A stretch of 64,000 bases of DNA, from contig FWWN02000655.1 in NCBI GenBank assembly GCA_900175165.2, forward strand, positions 1-64,000, written 5' to 3'. This DNA is from Rhizomucor pusillus. Its lineage: Eukaryota > Mucoromycota > Mucoromycetes > Mucorales > Lichtheimiaceae. Every line of letters begins with the position of its first letter. The first letter of the stretch is position 1. The position numbers and the translations under genes are program-made. Positions 47,879-60,053 of the stretch are shown one piece after another. A model generated the notes under the pieces. The model saw nothing but the letters and a program-made list of their open reading frames with translations, was not told the DNA's origin and did no database searches.

Positions 47879-49713
47879 ATGGAGACGACGGCTGCAGAAG
47901 TCCAATCCGCTGAGGAAAAGACATCAACAACCAGGGTACCACGCCGTTATATCTACCGGAGAACGCGATCTAGCAGCGATGATTTCGAAGACACGAAATT
48001 CACTCCTCCGAAACGCACAGTTGAAAGTGCTGCCGATTTTGAGAGACGAATACAAACGTTTGTGCAGCAGGAAAATACCGTTAAACTGGTCGAGGCTATG
48101 TCAGCTGAATCAATGAAGGAACTACAAAGACGGCAGAATGAACGACAGGCCCGGAAAGCCGCTGCCAATGAACCGGTTGAGCAACTGCCAGATATATTTG
48201 AGTCAACCCATTTTGCTTTTGAACACCACGACCAGCTTAGCGATGGTGTGCGCCAAACTTGGACTACAAGCTGCAAGAAAGACTCGACCTTGTTATACCC
48301 TCATCACTGGCTGCGACTCGCGAGCACTTTTAGCGTACAGTCAAAAACGGCGCGCCAACCCACACTATTACCCCTCAAACACAAAAAGCATGAAAACTAT
48401 CTCAAAATTCGTGATCAGCAGAACCGCGTTTATGCAGTGGAAGCGTTGGTATCTCAGCTTATGTCTGTAACTTGACTCTCTCTGACGATTGCATAACTTT
48501 AATAGTGTTGCTGAAGGCGTTAAATGCTATCAGCAAGGACAAACCGCAGATGCGCTGGATTTTTACAAACGAGCACTCGATATGGATCCAAAATATGCCG
48601 AAGGTTGGTTCCGTGCTGGCGAAAGGTAAGGCAAAACGACAGGTTTTACTCAGAAACATTATAAACTCATTCCTTTATTTTTTTTTTTCAAGTTTGCTGG
48701 CAGAAATGAAGAGACGGGACGCAGTGGAGCAGCTTGAACGAGCGTTGAGAATTGATCCAGAGCATATGGGTGCTAAAGAACTATTGTGTGCGATTCAAAA
48801 TGAGGAAGATTCTAAAACCAAATCAACTCCTGATATTCTTGACTCCATGTCACATGTCAGCAAGGAGAGTAAATCTTCTTCAAGGCGGAAGCAACGTAGG
48901 AGCAGGTCACGGTCTCCTAGTCGAACAGAGCGAATCAGAAACCGGTCACCTAGGCGCAGATGGGAAAGAAGTCGTTCTCGTTCTTCAAGACGACGACGAG
49001 GTAGGAGCGATTCACCACGACATCGACGAGGAAGAAGCCATTCTCGGGAGAGTGGGCGAGATAAAAGCCGATCATCCAGAAGAGAACGTGACAGGGAGAG
49101 AAGTGAGTCTACGAGTCGTGGTCGTGAGCGTGAGCATGCTCGCGACGATAGACGTGGCAGACATTCAAGAGCGAATGAAGATGACCGAAGAAGACGAAGG
49201 AGAAGAAATAGCCCACGAGAATATACTCGAGATCGCGACCGGAAGGAACGACGGTCCATACAGGATAGAAGCAGAAGTGCAAGCCCACGACGACATCGAG
49301 ATGAAGAACGCAGTAAGATATCCAGACGAGAACACAGAAGAAACTACAGAAGTCCGAGTCCACGTCGCCGTCATCACGAAGTCAGCAAACCAAGTCGCCG
49401 TTACAAATCAGACATGGAGCATCGTGGAGGATATCGTAGCAGACGCAACAGTGAAAGAGAGCAAGGTGAACGTGATGAAGATATTCGTAATCAAAATGCA
49501 AGCTTGAAAGATGAACACGCAGAAAGGAACCATGGAAGCGGCGGTGGATCCCATGAAATTCGCGAAGAATCAGGCTATGCCACGCGTAATTATTTGGAAC
49601 AAGAAAAGAATCAACAAAGGAAACTTAATGAACAAACTTGCCGCAATGAACAAAGAGTGTATAGCGAGTTAGATAGTTTGTCGAAAGATATAGACCGAAA
49701 AGGTGTAGATTAA
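47879..49713 (+). CDS. TPR protein with long RS domain (TTC14-like)
   Basis: Three exons: 47879 to about 48465, about 48505-48625, and 48693-49713. The first exon ends with YAVEALVSQL, the second opens VAEGVKCYQQGQTADALDFY and the third continues SLLAEMKRRDAVEQLERAL, together about two TPR repeats (YKRALDMDPKYAEGWFRAG). The last 300 residues are dominated by RS/RD/RE repeats (RSRSRSPSRTERIRNRSPRR). RS domains mark nuclear factors of splicing and RNA processing, and TTC14 has the same TPR-then-RS order, though its S1 domain is not evident here. The first intron is short (about 39 nt) and its donor is not certain (GTCTGT at 48466 fits the phase). Confidence 0.7.
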
Positions 49714-49968
49714 ACACCGGCGTGTACGTTGTGAAACTCGACCTGTTTGCGTAGCCATCTGCTTATTTCTGCTTATGCTGAAAAGATAGTTAAGGAACAA
49801 TCGCTAAGCACAGTCTCTATCACTAACTACTTAATCCTTCTCTTTTCGTTATCGATCTGTGGGTCAAGAATTTGTGTTCCGGAAATCCCTAGTATCCTAG
49901 CGCGAAGCGCATCGCGACGAAGGAGCGTTCCAACACGTTCAGGTGATATAGAGGTGAACGCAACTGTT

Positions 49969-50192
49969 ATGGACCAAGCCAAAAATGCCGGGCGTATGTG
50001 CGCGGCGACGCAGGAACGCCAGCAGCAAATCAAGAATATATTCCATCGAGTGCCGGTCTGAATAAACCGCAATTCGACAGCGCTATGCTTGCAGCAACGA
50101 AGCGGATGCAAAACCGCCGGAGAATGGAGGTTTATGACAGCCAGGCGAGGTTATCATTTAAGGCGGATTTCGCTGAAAGCCTTTTCGGTTAG
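49969..50192 (+). CDS. Hypothetical small basic protein, 5' end uncertain
   Basis: The frame 49900-49993 joins through a 41-nt intron (49994-50034, donor GTATGT, acceptor AATCAAG) to 50035-50192. From ATG 49969 this gives 60 residues: MDQAKNAGQYIPSSAGLNKP, then a basic helix (AATKRMQNRRRMEVYDSQ) and FKADFAESLFG at the end. The frame stays open upstream of 49969, so one or more 5' exons are probable. I do not recognise the family. Confidence 0.4.
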
Positions 50193-51853
50193 GGGACGAG
50201 CGCAACGAGCCAAGTGCAGAAAGCTTAGCGACCGCCTAAGCCCGTGTGAATTAGAAGAATAACTCTTAAATCCAGTCCAAAAGCTGCCGCTTTTTGCTGC
50301 ATTTTTTTCGAACGTGTTTTCTATATCATGTATTTTCGAGCAATTGGTATAAGACTCACTTGTCACAGCCGCACTCAAAATCGGATTGAAAAAGAGCACA
50401 TATCGATAAGTCTACATAATCAGCCAATTATCTTTTATGGTGTCTTATAATGATTCAATCGTACAAGAATGCATATGAATCATTGATATCCTTATTTTAG
50501 TAGTCATAGTCGTGCTTATTGATGTAAAAGACCGAGGCTGATAATAGTGTGTTGTCGGGGACACCGTGCCACAATGGTATACCACTGATGACTTCGTCAA
50601 CCATCTTATGAGCTTATATTGACTAACGAGTGGTTTATGCCACAGTGTAGGGGAAACTGAGAAAGAACATCCTTCCTTTTCAACAAGTGTAGAAAGACAA
50701 ACGAGATAAACCTCTGTTGCAAAATTTGCTTCCTCTTTGCAACGATGCTCAAGCCGAGTACAATGTATATTTCCCTTTGTTTCGTCCCTCATCAACCCTG
50801 AAAAAAAGATTTACTTTCTTTCCTTGCTATGTTGTAGCTCGCAAGTACGGATGCGAGACCGATTTCAGGAAGTTTTCTTTCTTTTGGAAATCGAACATAG
50901 CTTATCTCTTGCTTTTCTCTTTTGGTATCGACCTCCCATTATCCTGTATTGCATGTATCATATGAAACTGCAAGTATGGGATTGATTTCGTCTTTACTAT
51001 GCTATTATGATTCATATTATTCGATGCATCTCAGATTTGCAAATATTTACTTCGTGATCAAGATCTACGTCGCAATCTCATATAAGCTCCGAGTATATCC
51101 ATCTGCCCATTTTATCCTAGCTAGCTCTCTATTATAAAGCGTCTTGTTGTCCCCACTCAAGATGGTTATGTATGGCAAAAAAGTCTCCACCAACCATTCT
51201 GGGTAATAAGAACAGTCGCCCATTTTGACCGAATATGCAAGCCTGAAGCTGCCCTGTTCTTGCTTACACAGAAAATCTCATTCGGTATGAGCTTTGCATG
51301 ATACTCTACAGCTACTGATTTAGAACTTCTTGCAATCTCTTGCATACTACATACGTTGTCCAGAAAGAAGTTCCTGACTCCTGATGATGCTGTAGCTTTG
51401 CTCTGCCTCTTCGTTCGCTGGCGTCTTCGTAGCAGTTCTTTGCATTTTCAAGGATCTTGCTGGTATTTTACCCATTCGCATGGTACTGCCAAGTATTGAA
51501 AGTCCATTGAACCTTCTGCTTCCAAAGCTCAATCTCTATGCAAGAAACTCTCAGTGTCTAGAAGCAGCCTTTTGTCCCTGGCACAATGTTAAATTGACCG
51601 CAGAGCGCGCTGGAGCACTATGCCTCCGAAAAATATATTTTATCTACAGTACATTCAAAATAGCCCTGTGCTCACATCTGCCCTGCCCCGACACGATGGG
51701 TGGAACCCGCTTAAAGAGGGAGAACAATAAACTTGTTCCAACTGCATTGAAAGTTTTGACCCAGCTGCCGACGTCATTGTTGGCATTGCTGTAAAATGAG
51801 GTGCGTATGTCAGTTGGAAAGTTCATTTTTTCATTTTTTTAACACGCAAGAAG
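50193..51853. other. Gene-poor 1.7-kb stretch
   Basis: Stops in all frames. Frames at 50445-50795 (minus), 51480-51794 (plus) and 51347-51826 (minus) have no domain-like composition. A CT-rich leader lies just before the HP1 start. Confidence 0.45.
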
Positions 51854-52684
51854 ATGGCTAGCAGCGCAGAAGACGTATACGAAGTTGAAAAAATTCTTAA
51901 CCACAGACTTGCTAAAAGAGGCGTAAGTATGAAAACACATCTCAGAGTAGCCACGATGACTGATTTTAGTCGCCTAGAATTCTGTTGAATATCTCATAAA
52001 GTGGAAGGGCTACGGCCAAGATGCCAACACTTGGGAGAATGAGAAGAATGTGTACGTAAATCTTACACGTAATGCTTGGAGTCATGACTAAAAAATGTGC
52101 CGTCTTAGATTTGCAAGCGACTGCGTGAACACATATTGGAAAAAGCAGGACGAGACCAGAAAGGAGTTTCTAGACAGACATACCAAGCAACACAGAGACG
52201 CTGGAAGGCGGACGGCCGAGAAGCGAAAGGCTGCGGAGAATCAGAAACATGGAAGAACTACGCATAAGAAGCCGAAAAGGGATCAGGATACACTACGTCC
52301 TTCAGATGCTGAAGCTTACGATGTCATTGTCCTTGACGATAATGTTGCCTTAACAGAGGAGCCATTGGCGAAACACAGCTGGGAGGATGCTAAATCTGTT
52401 GAACAAATCTATACTGACTCGGATGATCAACTCATCGCCAAAGTCGCATGGTAAAGCTTGATTTTGGTTCCATCGGTCGAATAGCTTGCTAATGATGTAT
52501 CCAATGTAGGAGCGATGATGACTTTTCGTTCACTCCAACCTCTATTCTGCGTGAAAAGTGTCCTAGTCTGGTAATTTCTGTGGAGAAGTATTGTTCATGG
52601 CATACGTACTAACTTTTTATTCGCAATGTACAGTTGCTCGACTTCTACGAAGCCCATCTGACTTTCAAAGATAACAATGCGTAA
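51854..52684 (+). CDS. HP1/Swi6-type heterochromatin protein (chromo + chromoshadow)
   Basis: Five exons (51854-51922, 51978-52051, 52109-52450, 52510-52570, 52634-52684) give 198 residues. The chromodomain starts at residue about 7 (VYEVEKILNHRL, YLIKWKGYGQDANTWENEKN) with the aromatic cage residues Tyr, Trp and Trp present. A basic hinge follows (KQHRDAGRRTAEKRKAAE, then KKPKRDQD). The C-terminal chromoshadow domain runs WEDAKSVEQIYTDSDDQL, VAWSDDDFSFTPTSILREKC, LLLDFYEAHLTFK. Such proteins read H3K9 methylation through the chromodomain and dimerise through the shadow domain to build heterochromatin. S. cerevisiae lacks the family. Confidence 0.93.
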
Positions 52685-52806
52685 TGGATTCTTTGGCCCC
52701 ATTTTTAATGATTCTTTGTTAATATGTCACAAAAGACCATTGAGCCGGCTATAATATGATGTACGATAAGTATTTTATAGCGTTTGTTGGAAACACCATT
52801 CCATAC

Positions 52807-54351
52807 TCACCTCTTGTATGCGAACATGACGCTGGCGACAAACGCTTCCAGATGGAAAATTTCCTTCCGGCCTAGTCGCAAACGGTGTTCCTAATTTAGG
52901 ATATCAGTCGTAATTTCTCTAAAGATATTTAAGAGCATCAAAGCTTACATGGAATGCAGCCTTTTCAATGATAATGCTCTTCAATGTATCGTCAACAGAT
53001 TTTGCAAGTTCAAACGCGAGATCCTGTTTTAAAGACCAGTGAGATAATTGTTGGAAAAAATCACTCACGCGAATCGTACTTTGATTATAAGACTTGGTTC
53101 AATACAGCGTGTAATTAGTTCATAGAGGTTGTTTCGAATAACTAAAAGTCTGCGAGAAAAGTGGTAAGCAGATTGAATGTGATAATTTTCTTCGCTTTTT
53201 ACCTTGCTGGAGATTGTTCCTCAAGAATAAGCTTTGCTATTTTGCTGATTACAACTTCCCAATCCAGTTTTTCTGCTTGGCTAATATCAGAAAGATCCGA
53301 ACTACCACAAGATTTCAAACTTTTAGTCATTTGGTATTTCTGTTGTCGTATATCAATACATACTGCCTGACAGCTGTGCTTTCTAGGGACAGGAGTGCCG
53401 ATCGCAGATTGCATTGAGCATCCTCGGCGATATTTTTGGCAAGGCTTGTTGGGAGACTGAAATTTTCTTGCATTGCTACATTCTGCATCGCATGAATCAC
53501 CTATTTCTCCCTGTTAAGCTTCGGTCTGACTAGGACATTAAAATTGCATAGCGTACCTCGTCAACTTTAGGTCGGGCGACTCGTACTAGTAAACATCGTG
53601 AACGAACAGGTGCAATTATTCTGCTGAGACTGTTGCAGCAAAGGATGAGTCGCATGCTTGAAGTATATTTTTCCATGGTTCTACGTAAGGCTGCTTGTGC
53701 TTCTCGCGTTAATTCGTCCGCCTGGTCGATGACGACCACTGAATTGCTCGTTAGTAACACAGTGTTTTATCATTATACTTGTTCCAGCTCACCCTTGAAT
53801 TGGTGCCTTGCATTCATATCGACCTGTTGAGTCTGTGCAACGCCTTTGATGACATCTTGTACAATTACACGATCGTATGCTCCGAGATCACTTGTGCAAG
53901 AAATCAGTCGTGGATAATTTTATAATATTAGATAATTGATGTACCTCGGGTTTAGCTCCAAGTGATAGTTGCTCGAGATAACTGTAAAGACCAGCTTACG
54001 GTTTGTACTGGTCACGAATTGTCGCTGATCGATTTTCAACTATATAGCACAATTTAGAAGTGCGTTCCAGGAAGCAAGTTCGCAGAAATAACCTTTTCTA
54101 CACCGGGTCCATATATTTCTCGCAAAGCAGCTGCTATCCGAGTTTTCTTTCCTGCTCCTGAAGGACCATAGAATAGCATGTGTGGTACATTGTCGGAGGC
54201 AGCCTATCGCAGCAGTGGCACGTTAAGTTACTGTTGCTAATGAAAAAGGTGGAAAGAACCGTACAAGTTGTTTGAGCTGCTTAGTTAAGCCAGGGTGGTA
54301 TGTGAGTTGATCAAGAGTTGTAGGCTTATATTTGTCTGCCCAGAGACTCAT
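52807..54351 (-). CDS. Replication factor C small subunit (Rfc5/human RFC3 type)
   Basis: Starts at 54351 with [15 protein letters not shown], the opening of the yeast Rfc5/human RFC3 branch. The AAA+ core has Walker [12 protein letters not shown], Walker B region [11 protein letters not shown] followed by [14 protein letters not shown] (SRC motif SRCLLVRV nearby). C-terminal helices end [19 protein letters not shown] at 52807. At least six introns. As part of the clamp loader it places PCNA on DNA at replication and repair sites, and it also serves alternative loaders (Rad24, Ctf18, Elg1). In this branch the P-loop is unusual and ATP hydrolysis is not essential. The start is 52 bp from the divergent ankyrin ORF. 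Confidence 0.9.
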
Positions 54352-54403
54352 GGCGTGCGTTTGCAGATTATAGAGCGAGAGTCGCGTTTAGGTCGCCAAA
54401 AAA

Positions 54404-55546
54404 ATGAAAGCACGCGCGTTCCGCAAAAATGTTTCGTGGCACGAGGCCCAATGTCGGAACATGTTCTTCCGGTCCGCGGTGCTCAATGCACAGAAGCGCC
54501 TGCTGGACGAGTTCTGACCCAAATCTTTGTATTGCACAGATTCCCAAATCGTCTCAAAGTCTTTCTCGGGACTCTCGCAACCGTCGCTTGTACGTTTGCA
54601 ATACCTATTTCATCGCTATGGCAAAATTGCGTCGTTCGGAGAAAGAGCCATGTCCAGCAAGATTGCTAACATTGACGTTGTCGACAACTTACTACGAATG
54701 GGCTGTAACACGCGTGCAGACGACGACTGGCTTTACTGGAAAGCTTGTAGAAATTAGGATGAAGAGCTTTGTGCCAAATTGTTAGATGCTATCCAACCAT
54801 CCAAACGAACCTTTGGCCATTTGCTGAATGTATCCGCCATGAAAGGTTCAACAAGTATCATCGACTTGATAGTCATTTCTTACGCTAGCGAAATCTATCA
54901 ACCAAATGGTAAAGATGGAGTACTTATGCTAGCTTGTGCCGAAAGTCAAGTCGACGTTGTCCACCATGTCATGGAAGGATATGACACCGATATTCACAGA
55001 AATCGAGAGCGACATTTGCGTCGAGTATGCTTGCACCGGCACGCTGAACTTAGATTTCTATTGACGGGAGCGGATGTGAACATGCTTAACGATGCAGCTC
55101 TGCAAAATGCGGCCCACAAGGGCCATTAGCAAATAGTTGATCGGTTGCTCAAGGCGGGAGCCAATCTGCGAGCTAACAGAAATGCACCTTTGGAATATGC
55201 CATAAGCAACAGCAATCTATTGTCTGTTATCTCTTTCCTGCGAGCAGGTAAAGATCGTCGCTGTTGGCAAGATTGGCCCTTGCGACATGCCTGTCGGAAT
55301 GATGCAGCGGAAATGGTACGAATACTTCTCGCTCACCGCGCTGATGCAGACGCATCGAATGGAATGCCTCTCCATGAAGCTTTGCGTGCGGGGAATCATG
55401 ATATAGCTCGCCAACCCTTGGAGCACGGCACGGGTCCTAGCAGTACTGGAGCTCTAAGAGGACTTTCAGACGCTATTCGCAGTATAGAAACTCGAACTTC
55501 TTATTTAATTATCATTGCAATGGACCCCACAGCATCAAACGTGTAG
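54404..55546 (+). pseudogene. Ankyrin-repeat gene broken by three in-frame stop codons
   Basis: One frame of 381 codons runs from ATG 54404 to the stop at 55546, interrupted only by TGA at 54515-54517, TAG at 54755-54757 and TAG at 55127-55129. No frameshift is needed. The C-terminal half shows degenerate ankyrin repeats (GVLMLACAESQVDVVHHVME, then after the third stop QIVDRLLKAGANLRANRNAP, PLRHACRNDAAEMVRILLA, PLHEALRAGNHDIAR). The N-terminal part is helical and unrecognised. Each stop could come from one C-to-T change (CGA or CAG/CAA). It is a young pseudogene, or less likely a gene needing readthrough. No introns are visible, unlike most neighbours. Confidence 0.75.
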
Positions 55547-55687
55547 ATTCTAACTATCTTTTCATTGGATGGTAGCATATCAATGTTTCGAAAAATCGCA
55601 CCTCAATGGGATCGGAGTTGGAATTTTCCGTAGTGGTTAGAAAGTGTTTTGGAAGAAAATTAACAAGGAGTCATTCTTAAAAGTACA

Positions 55688-56187
55688 ATGCCATTCTACG
55701 AGCTGGTATGCATAGCCCGAGCCCAGCTCGAACACGTAGGTTGAACCGATATATATACACATTGTACATGTTGTGACTGAATAGCCGTTGAAATTTAGAA
55801 TAACTTGAAAGATCTCCTCAAAGTCTCTGCGACGCATGTCTTGCAGAGAGGAGGCGTTGTCCGAGGTTTTGACAACTGGGGCGAGCGAGAATTACCAACA
55901 AGAATCAAACGGCATCAACAGTATTTCACTCGTGGAAAGTAGGTTTTACCGTCTAAAATTTGTATCGTAATCTTTAATCGGGTTGCTTACGATTCATTTG
56001 TTTTGACAGCTATTGGATCATGCACTTTGATTCGAATCCTCTAATTGTACACGAGCTTGGAAGAAAGCTTTTGGTTGATCCTCGCGTTTTACGCCATACT
56101 TTTATCAAACTTGGCGACAGACTGGATACTGTTGTCGAACGACCTGATAAGGAGACCCGTCAAACCCAGCCCAGCATCAGATACTAA
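55688..56187 (+). CDS. MRP17: Mitochondrial small-subunit ribosomal protein bS6m
   Basis: Three exons (55688-55735, 55799-55938, 56010-56187) give 121 residues. The start MPFYELVCIARAQL is the first beta strand of S6. GGVVRGFDNWGERELPTRI is the conserved hairpin, and NYWIMHFDSNPLIVHELGR, then LVDPRVLRHTFIKLGDRL close the ferredoxin-like fold. It belongs to the platform of the mitochondrial small subunit. The mature start matches bacterial S6, as in many fungal homologues, so targeting is internal. It converges on the Rtp1 gene with 58 bp between stop codons. Confidence 0.92.
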
Positions 56188-56245
56188 ACAAGACCCATTT
56201 TGAACACATTGTATATACGAAAAGAGAGATGGGAATATAGATTTA

Positions 56246-59200
56246 TTATACTTTGAATATCTCTCGACGCATAATGGCATCCAGATCACTCAAAGCTGTC
56301 TGTGCTTGATGTCTTGTCAACTCGTCGGTATCCGTCTCTTCAATATACCTGAGAGTCCTGTATGTGCGCTTCAGATTTTCTTGAGGATATTGATACAATG
56401 CATCATCAGCAAGGCCACGGAAGAGCGAAAGGATGACCACAATGGCCGCTAGAGGAGATTACTGTGTCAATAATCATATATTTGCACTCTCGTTCTTGAT
56501 ATTGTGCCTTCCTCTTACCTCTTCGGATTTCTGCTGTCTTTTCGAATTCCAGGATATTGAGGACCCAATCCGTCAAGATACGCAAATGTGGGTACAATGC
56601 TGAAGGGCAAGTTTCGCAAACAACGCTAACTACAGAGAGCGCCGATACTTTCAAATGGGAATTTACGTTTCTTCGTGCAAGGACATTCTCCAGTGGCCAT
56701 ACGAGCGAGTGGACTGCAAGTTGGCAGGTATTGCTTAGCAGTCTTTTTGCACTGTTTTATTTCCATCACTTACTGTATTTACTCAGTGCATCTCCTGCAC
56801 GCTTAACAGTCTGCAATAGAGCTTCGCCAACTCGCAATCGATTATCTAAACTTTGTTTTTCATCACTGTATATCTCCCCGAGCTTCTGGATGATTTTGTT
56901 GCCATGAGCATCCGTAAGCGCAGAGAGACCTTTGATTGCATTGAGATATATGTAGCTTTGAGAAATTGATTAGATGCAGTCGCAAGAAACGGTTGAAGTC
57001 CTTTACCTATCATCATCTTGCACCAACTGCACAAATATGGTCAGGACGTTATCCAGACCTTCACCCGATGATACCAAAGGATCCTTTGACAAGACCATGT
57101 CGCGTAGAATAGCCATTCCATGAGCCCTTACCGGCAAAAGATCATCTTGCAAAGCCTTCATTGCTTCTCGATATCGATCCAATGATGCGATGGTTTTTGC
57201 GCTCTTGTCTTTGGATTTGCTGGACATTTGGTTCGCGGATACAAACGACGTCACGGCTACAAGTAATTCTTGTACGCTTTCGCTCAAGATGTCCAATTGA
57301 AAAGTTTCAATAGTTTTCAGCGGTGCAATAACGCTTTCGAGCAGTCGGTTTGCTTGAATATCCAGATCCTCGTTGTCTAGATATCAAAAAGTTGCAGGTC
57401 AGTAATTCGCTCAAATTGCCTGTATTATATACTGTACCATGCATTACAGCCCGCAACAAGTTTATTGCCATCATGACTGATTCAAACTCTTCTTCAATAT
57501 CTTGTGTAGCCGTATCATTCTCGAGGATTGCGCGGTCTTGCTCGCAGACGATATTTGCTATATCAATTCGACCGCTTTTTTCTGGCTTGCTTTCCTTCCG
57601 TTCCTTAAAAGCTGTCATACGATCTGCGTAGCCTTGGATGATATTACATGCAAACGCTATAATTTGCGTTGGCTTGGAGAAGACTTGAGGCCCTAGAGTG
57701 TCTTGCAATGCCATTATGAGTTGGAGTACAAGTAACATGCTGATGAAATCGTAAGCTTTTCCTGGTTTTCTTTCTCTTTTTGGAGGTCAAATACAGTCTT
57801 ACATTTTTGGATCCTCGTCGTCGCCAAGACCCTGGCGTGCCGAGTATTCATTAAGGAGGAACACAAACAGATCGCCAAGTAGATCACTGTTATCCAGTTT
57901 CTTTAAAAATTCTACCATTGCTGCTGGGTCTATATGCATTTCGTTTCCACCGAGTGGTTTTGGTTTCCTATTTCTGTATTGTAAGCGATATTTAATGGTA
58001 TTATTTTTCACATACATCTTACCTCTTTATGCGCATTGCTACGCCTCCCGTGCAGCCAGGTGCAAAGTAAGCAAGCCGGTACCCTTGGCTATCAACTTTG
58101 CTGAGAACTATCCGCTTGAGAGCATCGACGCCTTCCTTGGTCGTCACGATTCGAAAATAGCTTGTCAAAAGATCGAGAACCGTTTCTCGAAGGCTTGACT
58201 TTGATTTTACTGTAAAGTCATAAAGGTGATACCATGCAGATATTGAATCACCCAAAAATGATTGGATCACCACAGGTGAGGGCTCGCCCCCGATTAGCAC
58301 TCTATGTACCACTCGCAAGAGCAGATGCATATCTTCCTCGGATATCACCTCGGGATCAAGTCCAGGATCATCGGGCTCTATAGAAAGAACCTCTTTTTGT
58401 TCCCATTTGGCAACGAAATAGCCCGTTATTTTGTTCATAATTGTGCGTTTGGCAACATCGCCATGATTAGCTATCATTTTTCCAACAATAAAAGTAACCG
58501 TTTGTGTGATGTTTGGTTTGACTCGTTTCTCATCCGCAACAGAGGCTTGGAGAAGCGTATATAATTGCGGGGAAATCAGCTCATAGTATCGCTGCAATAA
58601 CGTGTTTGTGAGGATTCTGCCAGTGACCTTTATCATAAACAACACTACCTCTACTGAAGGTATCTGTTGAGGGACTGAAAGGACGAGCTGTGACATTTTC
58701 TCGAGTTGATCCAAACGGACTGTTAAAAATAAAGTTTACAGTCTACTGAGTATTTGGTTCAAGATACAGAATAAAACTCCTTCCTACCTTCATCCGAATC
58801 TCCAACGGTAAATTCGAGCACTGTCGCAATACCGTCCTCCTTCAAAAGTATCTTGGACAAAAACCGTCCACAAATATTTCGTAACCACCCTGGGATTGGA
58901 TGCAGCGGTGAACTTCCGAGCAAAAGCATAAGGGCTTCCATGCATCGATGAACGTCAGAGCTTGACCCAACGTATAAGCCTATGCATACATGTTTGCAAA
59001 TTCAAGTCACTTTACCGGTCGAATAGCCACATGACCATTCTCGCGCATTTATCGCGCTCGTTGTTCGATAAATCAGTATCTTGAGTTTCAGTATGCAAAA
59101 AAAAGATATTCGAAGGGTCTGTTGGTACGGTCGCAGTTGGCATTGCGGAAGAATTTTGAGGTTTGATATATGGTCGGTATGCAAGTTGCAGCAGCGAAGC

Positions 59201-59969
59201 GAACATGTCGGGGAGATAGCGCGATAGTAGGAGTGAGCCTACGGTTGTATACGCTTTACTTTTTTGAACCATATACGTTTCGGCCACCATATCGACCAGC
59301 GCTTTTGTAAGTTGAAACAAACGACGTCGACTTTCGGCAGATGTTGGGTTTCTTGCACCGGTATCTTGATCATCGGCGAAGAGGCCATGTTTCGTATATC
59401 CTGATTTTACGCGCTTTGAAAGCGGTACACCGACACCGGGCTCTAAGCACGGATAGATGCCCCAAGATACGATAACTTGTATCATGGTGTGTATTAAGCG
59501 AAGATCGCGAATGCCCACCAGTTCTTTCCCGGATGCTTGGTCTTCTATAGCCACAAATCTAAGTTGCTACTATTTTCACGGATCGCAGTACTTGAGGATG
59601 ACTAACCATCAGATTGGATAGCATGCAGCAAGGCGTCACTGACTTCTTTTAATATCTCAAGAGACTTGTCGACATATGCGCTGCGAATTACAGCCGTATC
59701 TTCGATGACTTCATTATCATTTTTCTCGTTATTATCTTCTCCATTTTCCTGTTTCCCGTCCACTAGCTTAAGACGAGAAGCCAACTGCTGAGCAAGACTG
59801 GACTCTGAAATGACGATCGTCAGACCAGCGCATAAATCGTAGATTACCCATGTCAACCTTCAGCTTGTTCGTCATTGTTCTCGATTGCAAATAAGGTTGA
59901 AGCCCTGGACAGAGAGCTACGCAAGCGATCTTTTCCGATCTCGTCCTTTTCCTGTGAATCACTCGACAT
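56246..59969 (-). CDS. RTP1: Rtp1/TANGO6-like RNA polymerase assembly factor
   Basis: A multi-exon gene for a long all-helical HEAT-like protein of about 1000 residues. The start is at 59969 (MSSDSQEKDEIGKDRL). Recognisable parts are the RTP1_C1-like block (LLPVRAHGMAILRDMVLSKD, then VQDDD) and the RTP1_C2-like end (LRYIEETDTDELTRHQAQTA, LDAIMRREIF) at the C-terminus. Yeast Rtp1 helps assemble RNA polymerase II and bring it to the nucleus; the animal homologue is TANGO6/TMCO7. The introns were not all mapped, but the exons stay in register (59602-59862, 59012-59554, 58019-58714, 57307-57740, 56246-56440 and others). The start is 84 bp from the divergent Tma20 gene. Confidence 0.85.
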
Positions 59970-60053
59970 GAAGAAGCAGCTAAGACGCTTTATCGCGGTT
60001 GGAGCCAATTTTTAAGCAGCCGGCGTGAAAAGTCCAGCAAATGTGTTTCTTTC

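Noticed and set aside
49109..49507. Overlapping long open frames on both strands in 48.7-49.5 kb
   Set aside because: They are shadows of the RS-repeat region, whose biased composition keeps other frames open.
54755..55129. TAG read as an amino acid (alternative nuclear code)
   Set aside because: Other genes here end at TAG (for example bZIP2-like, Cmr1, Apn2, P450, MFS), so TAG is a normal stop.
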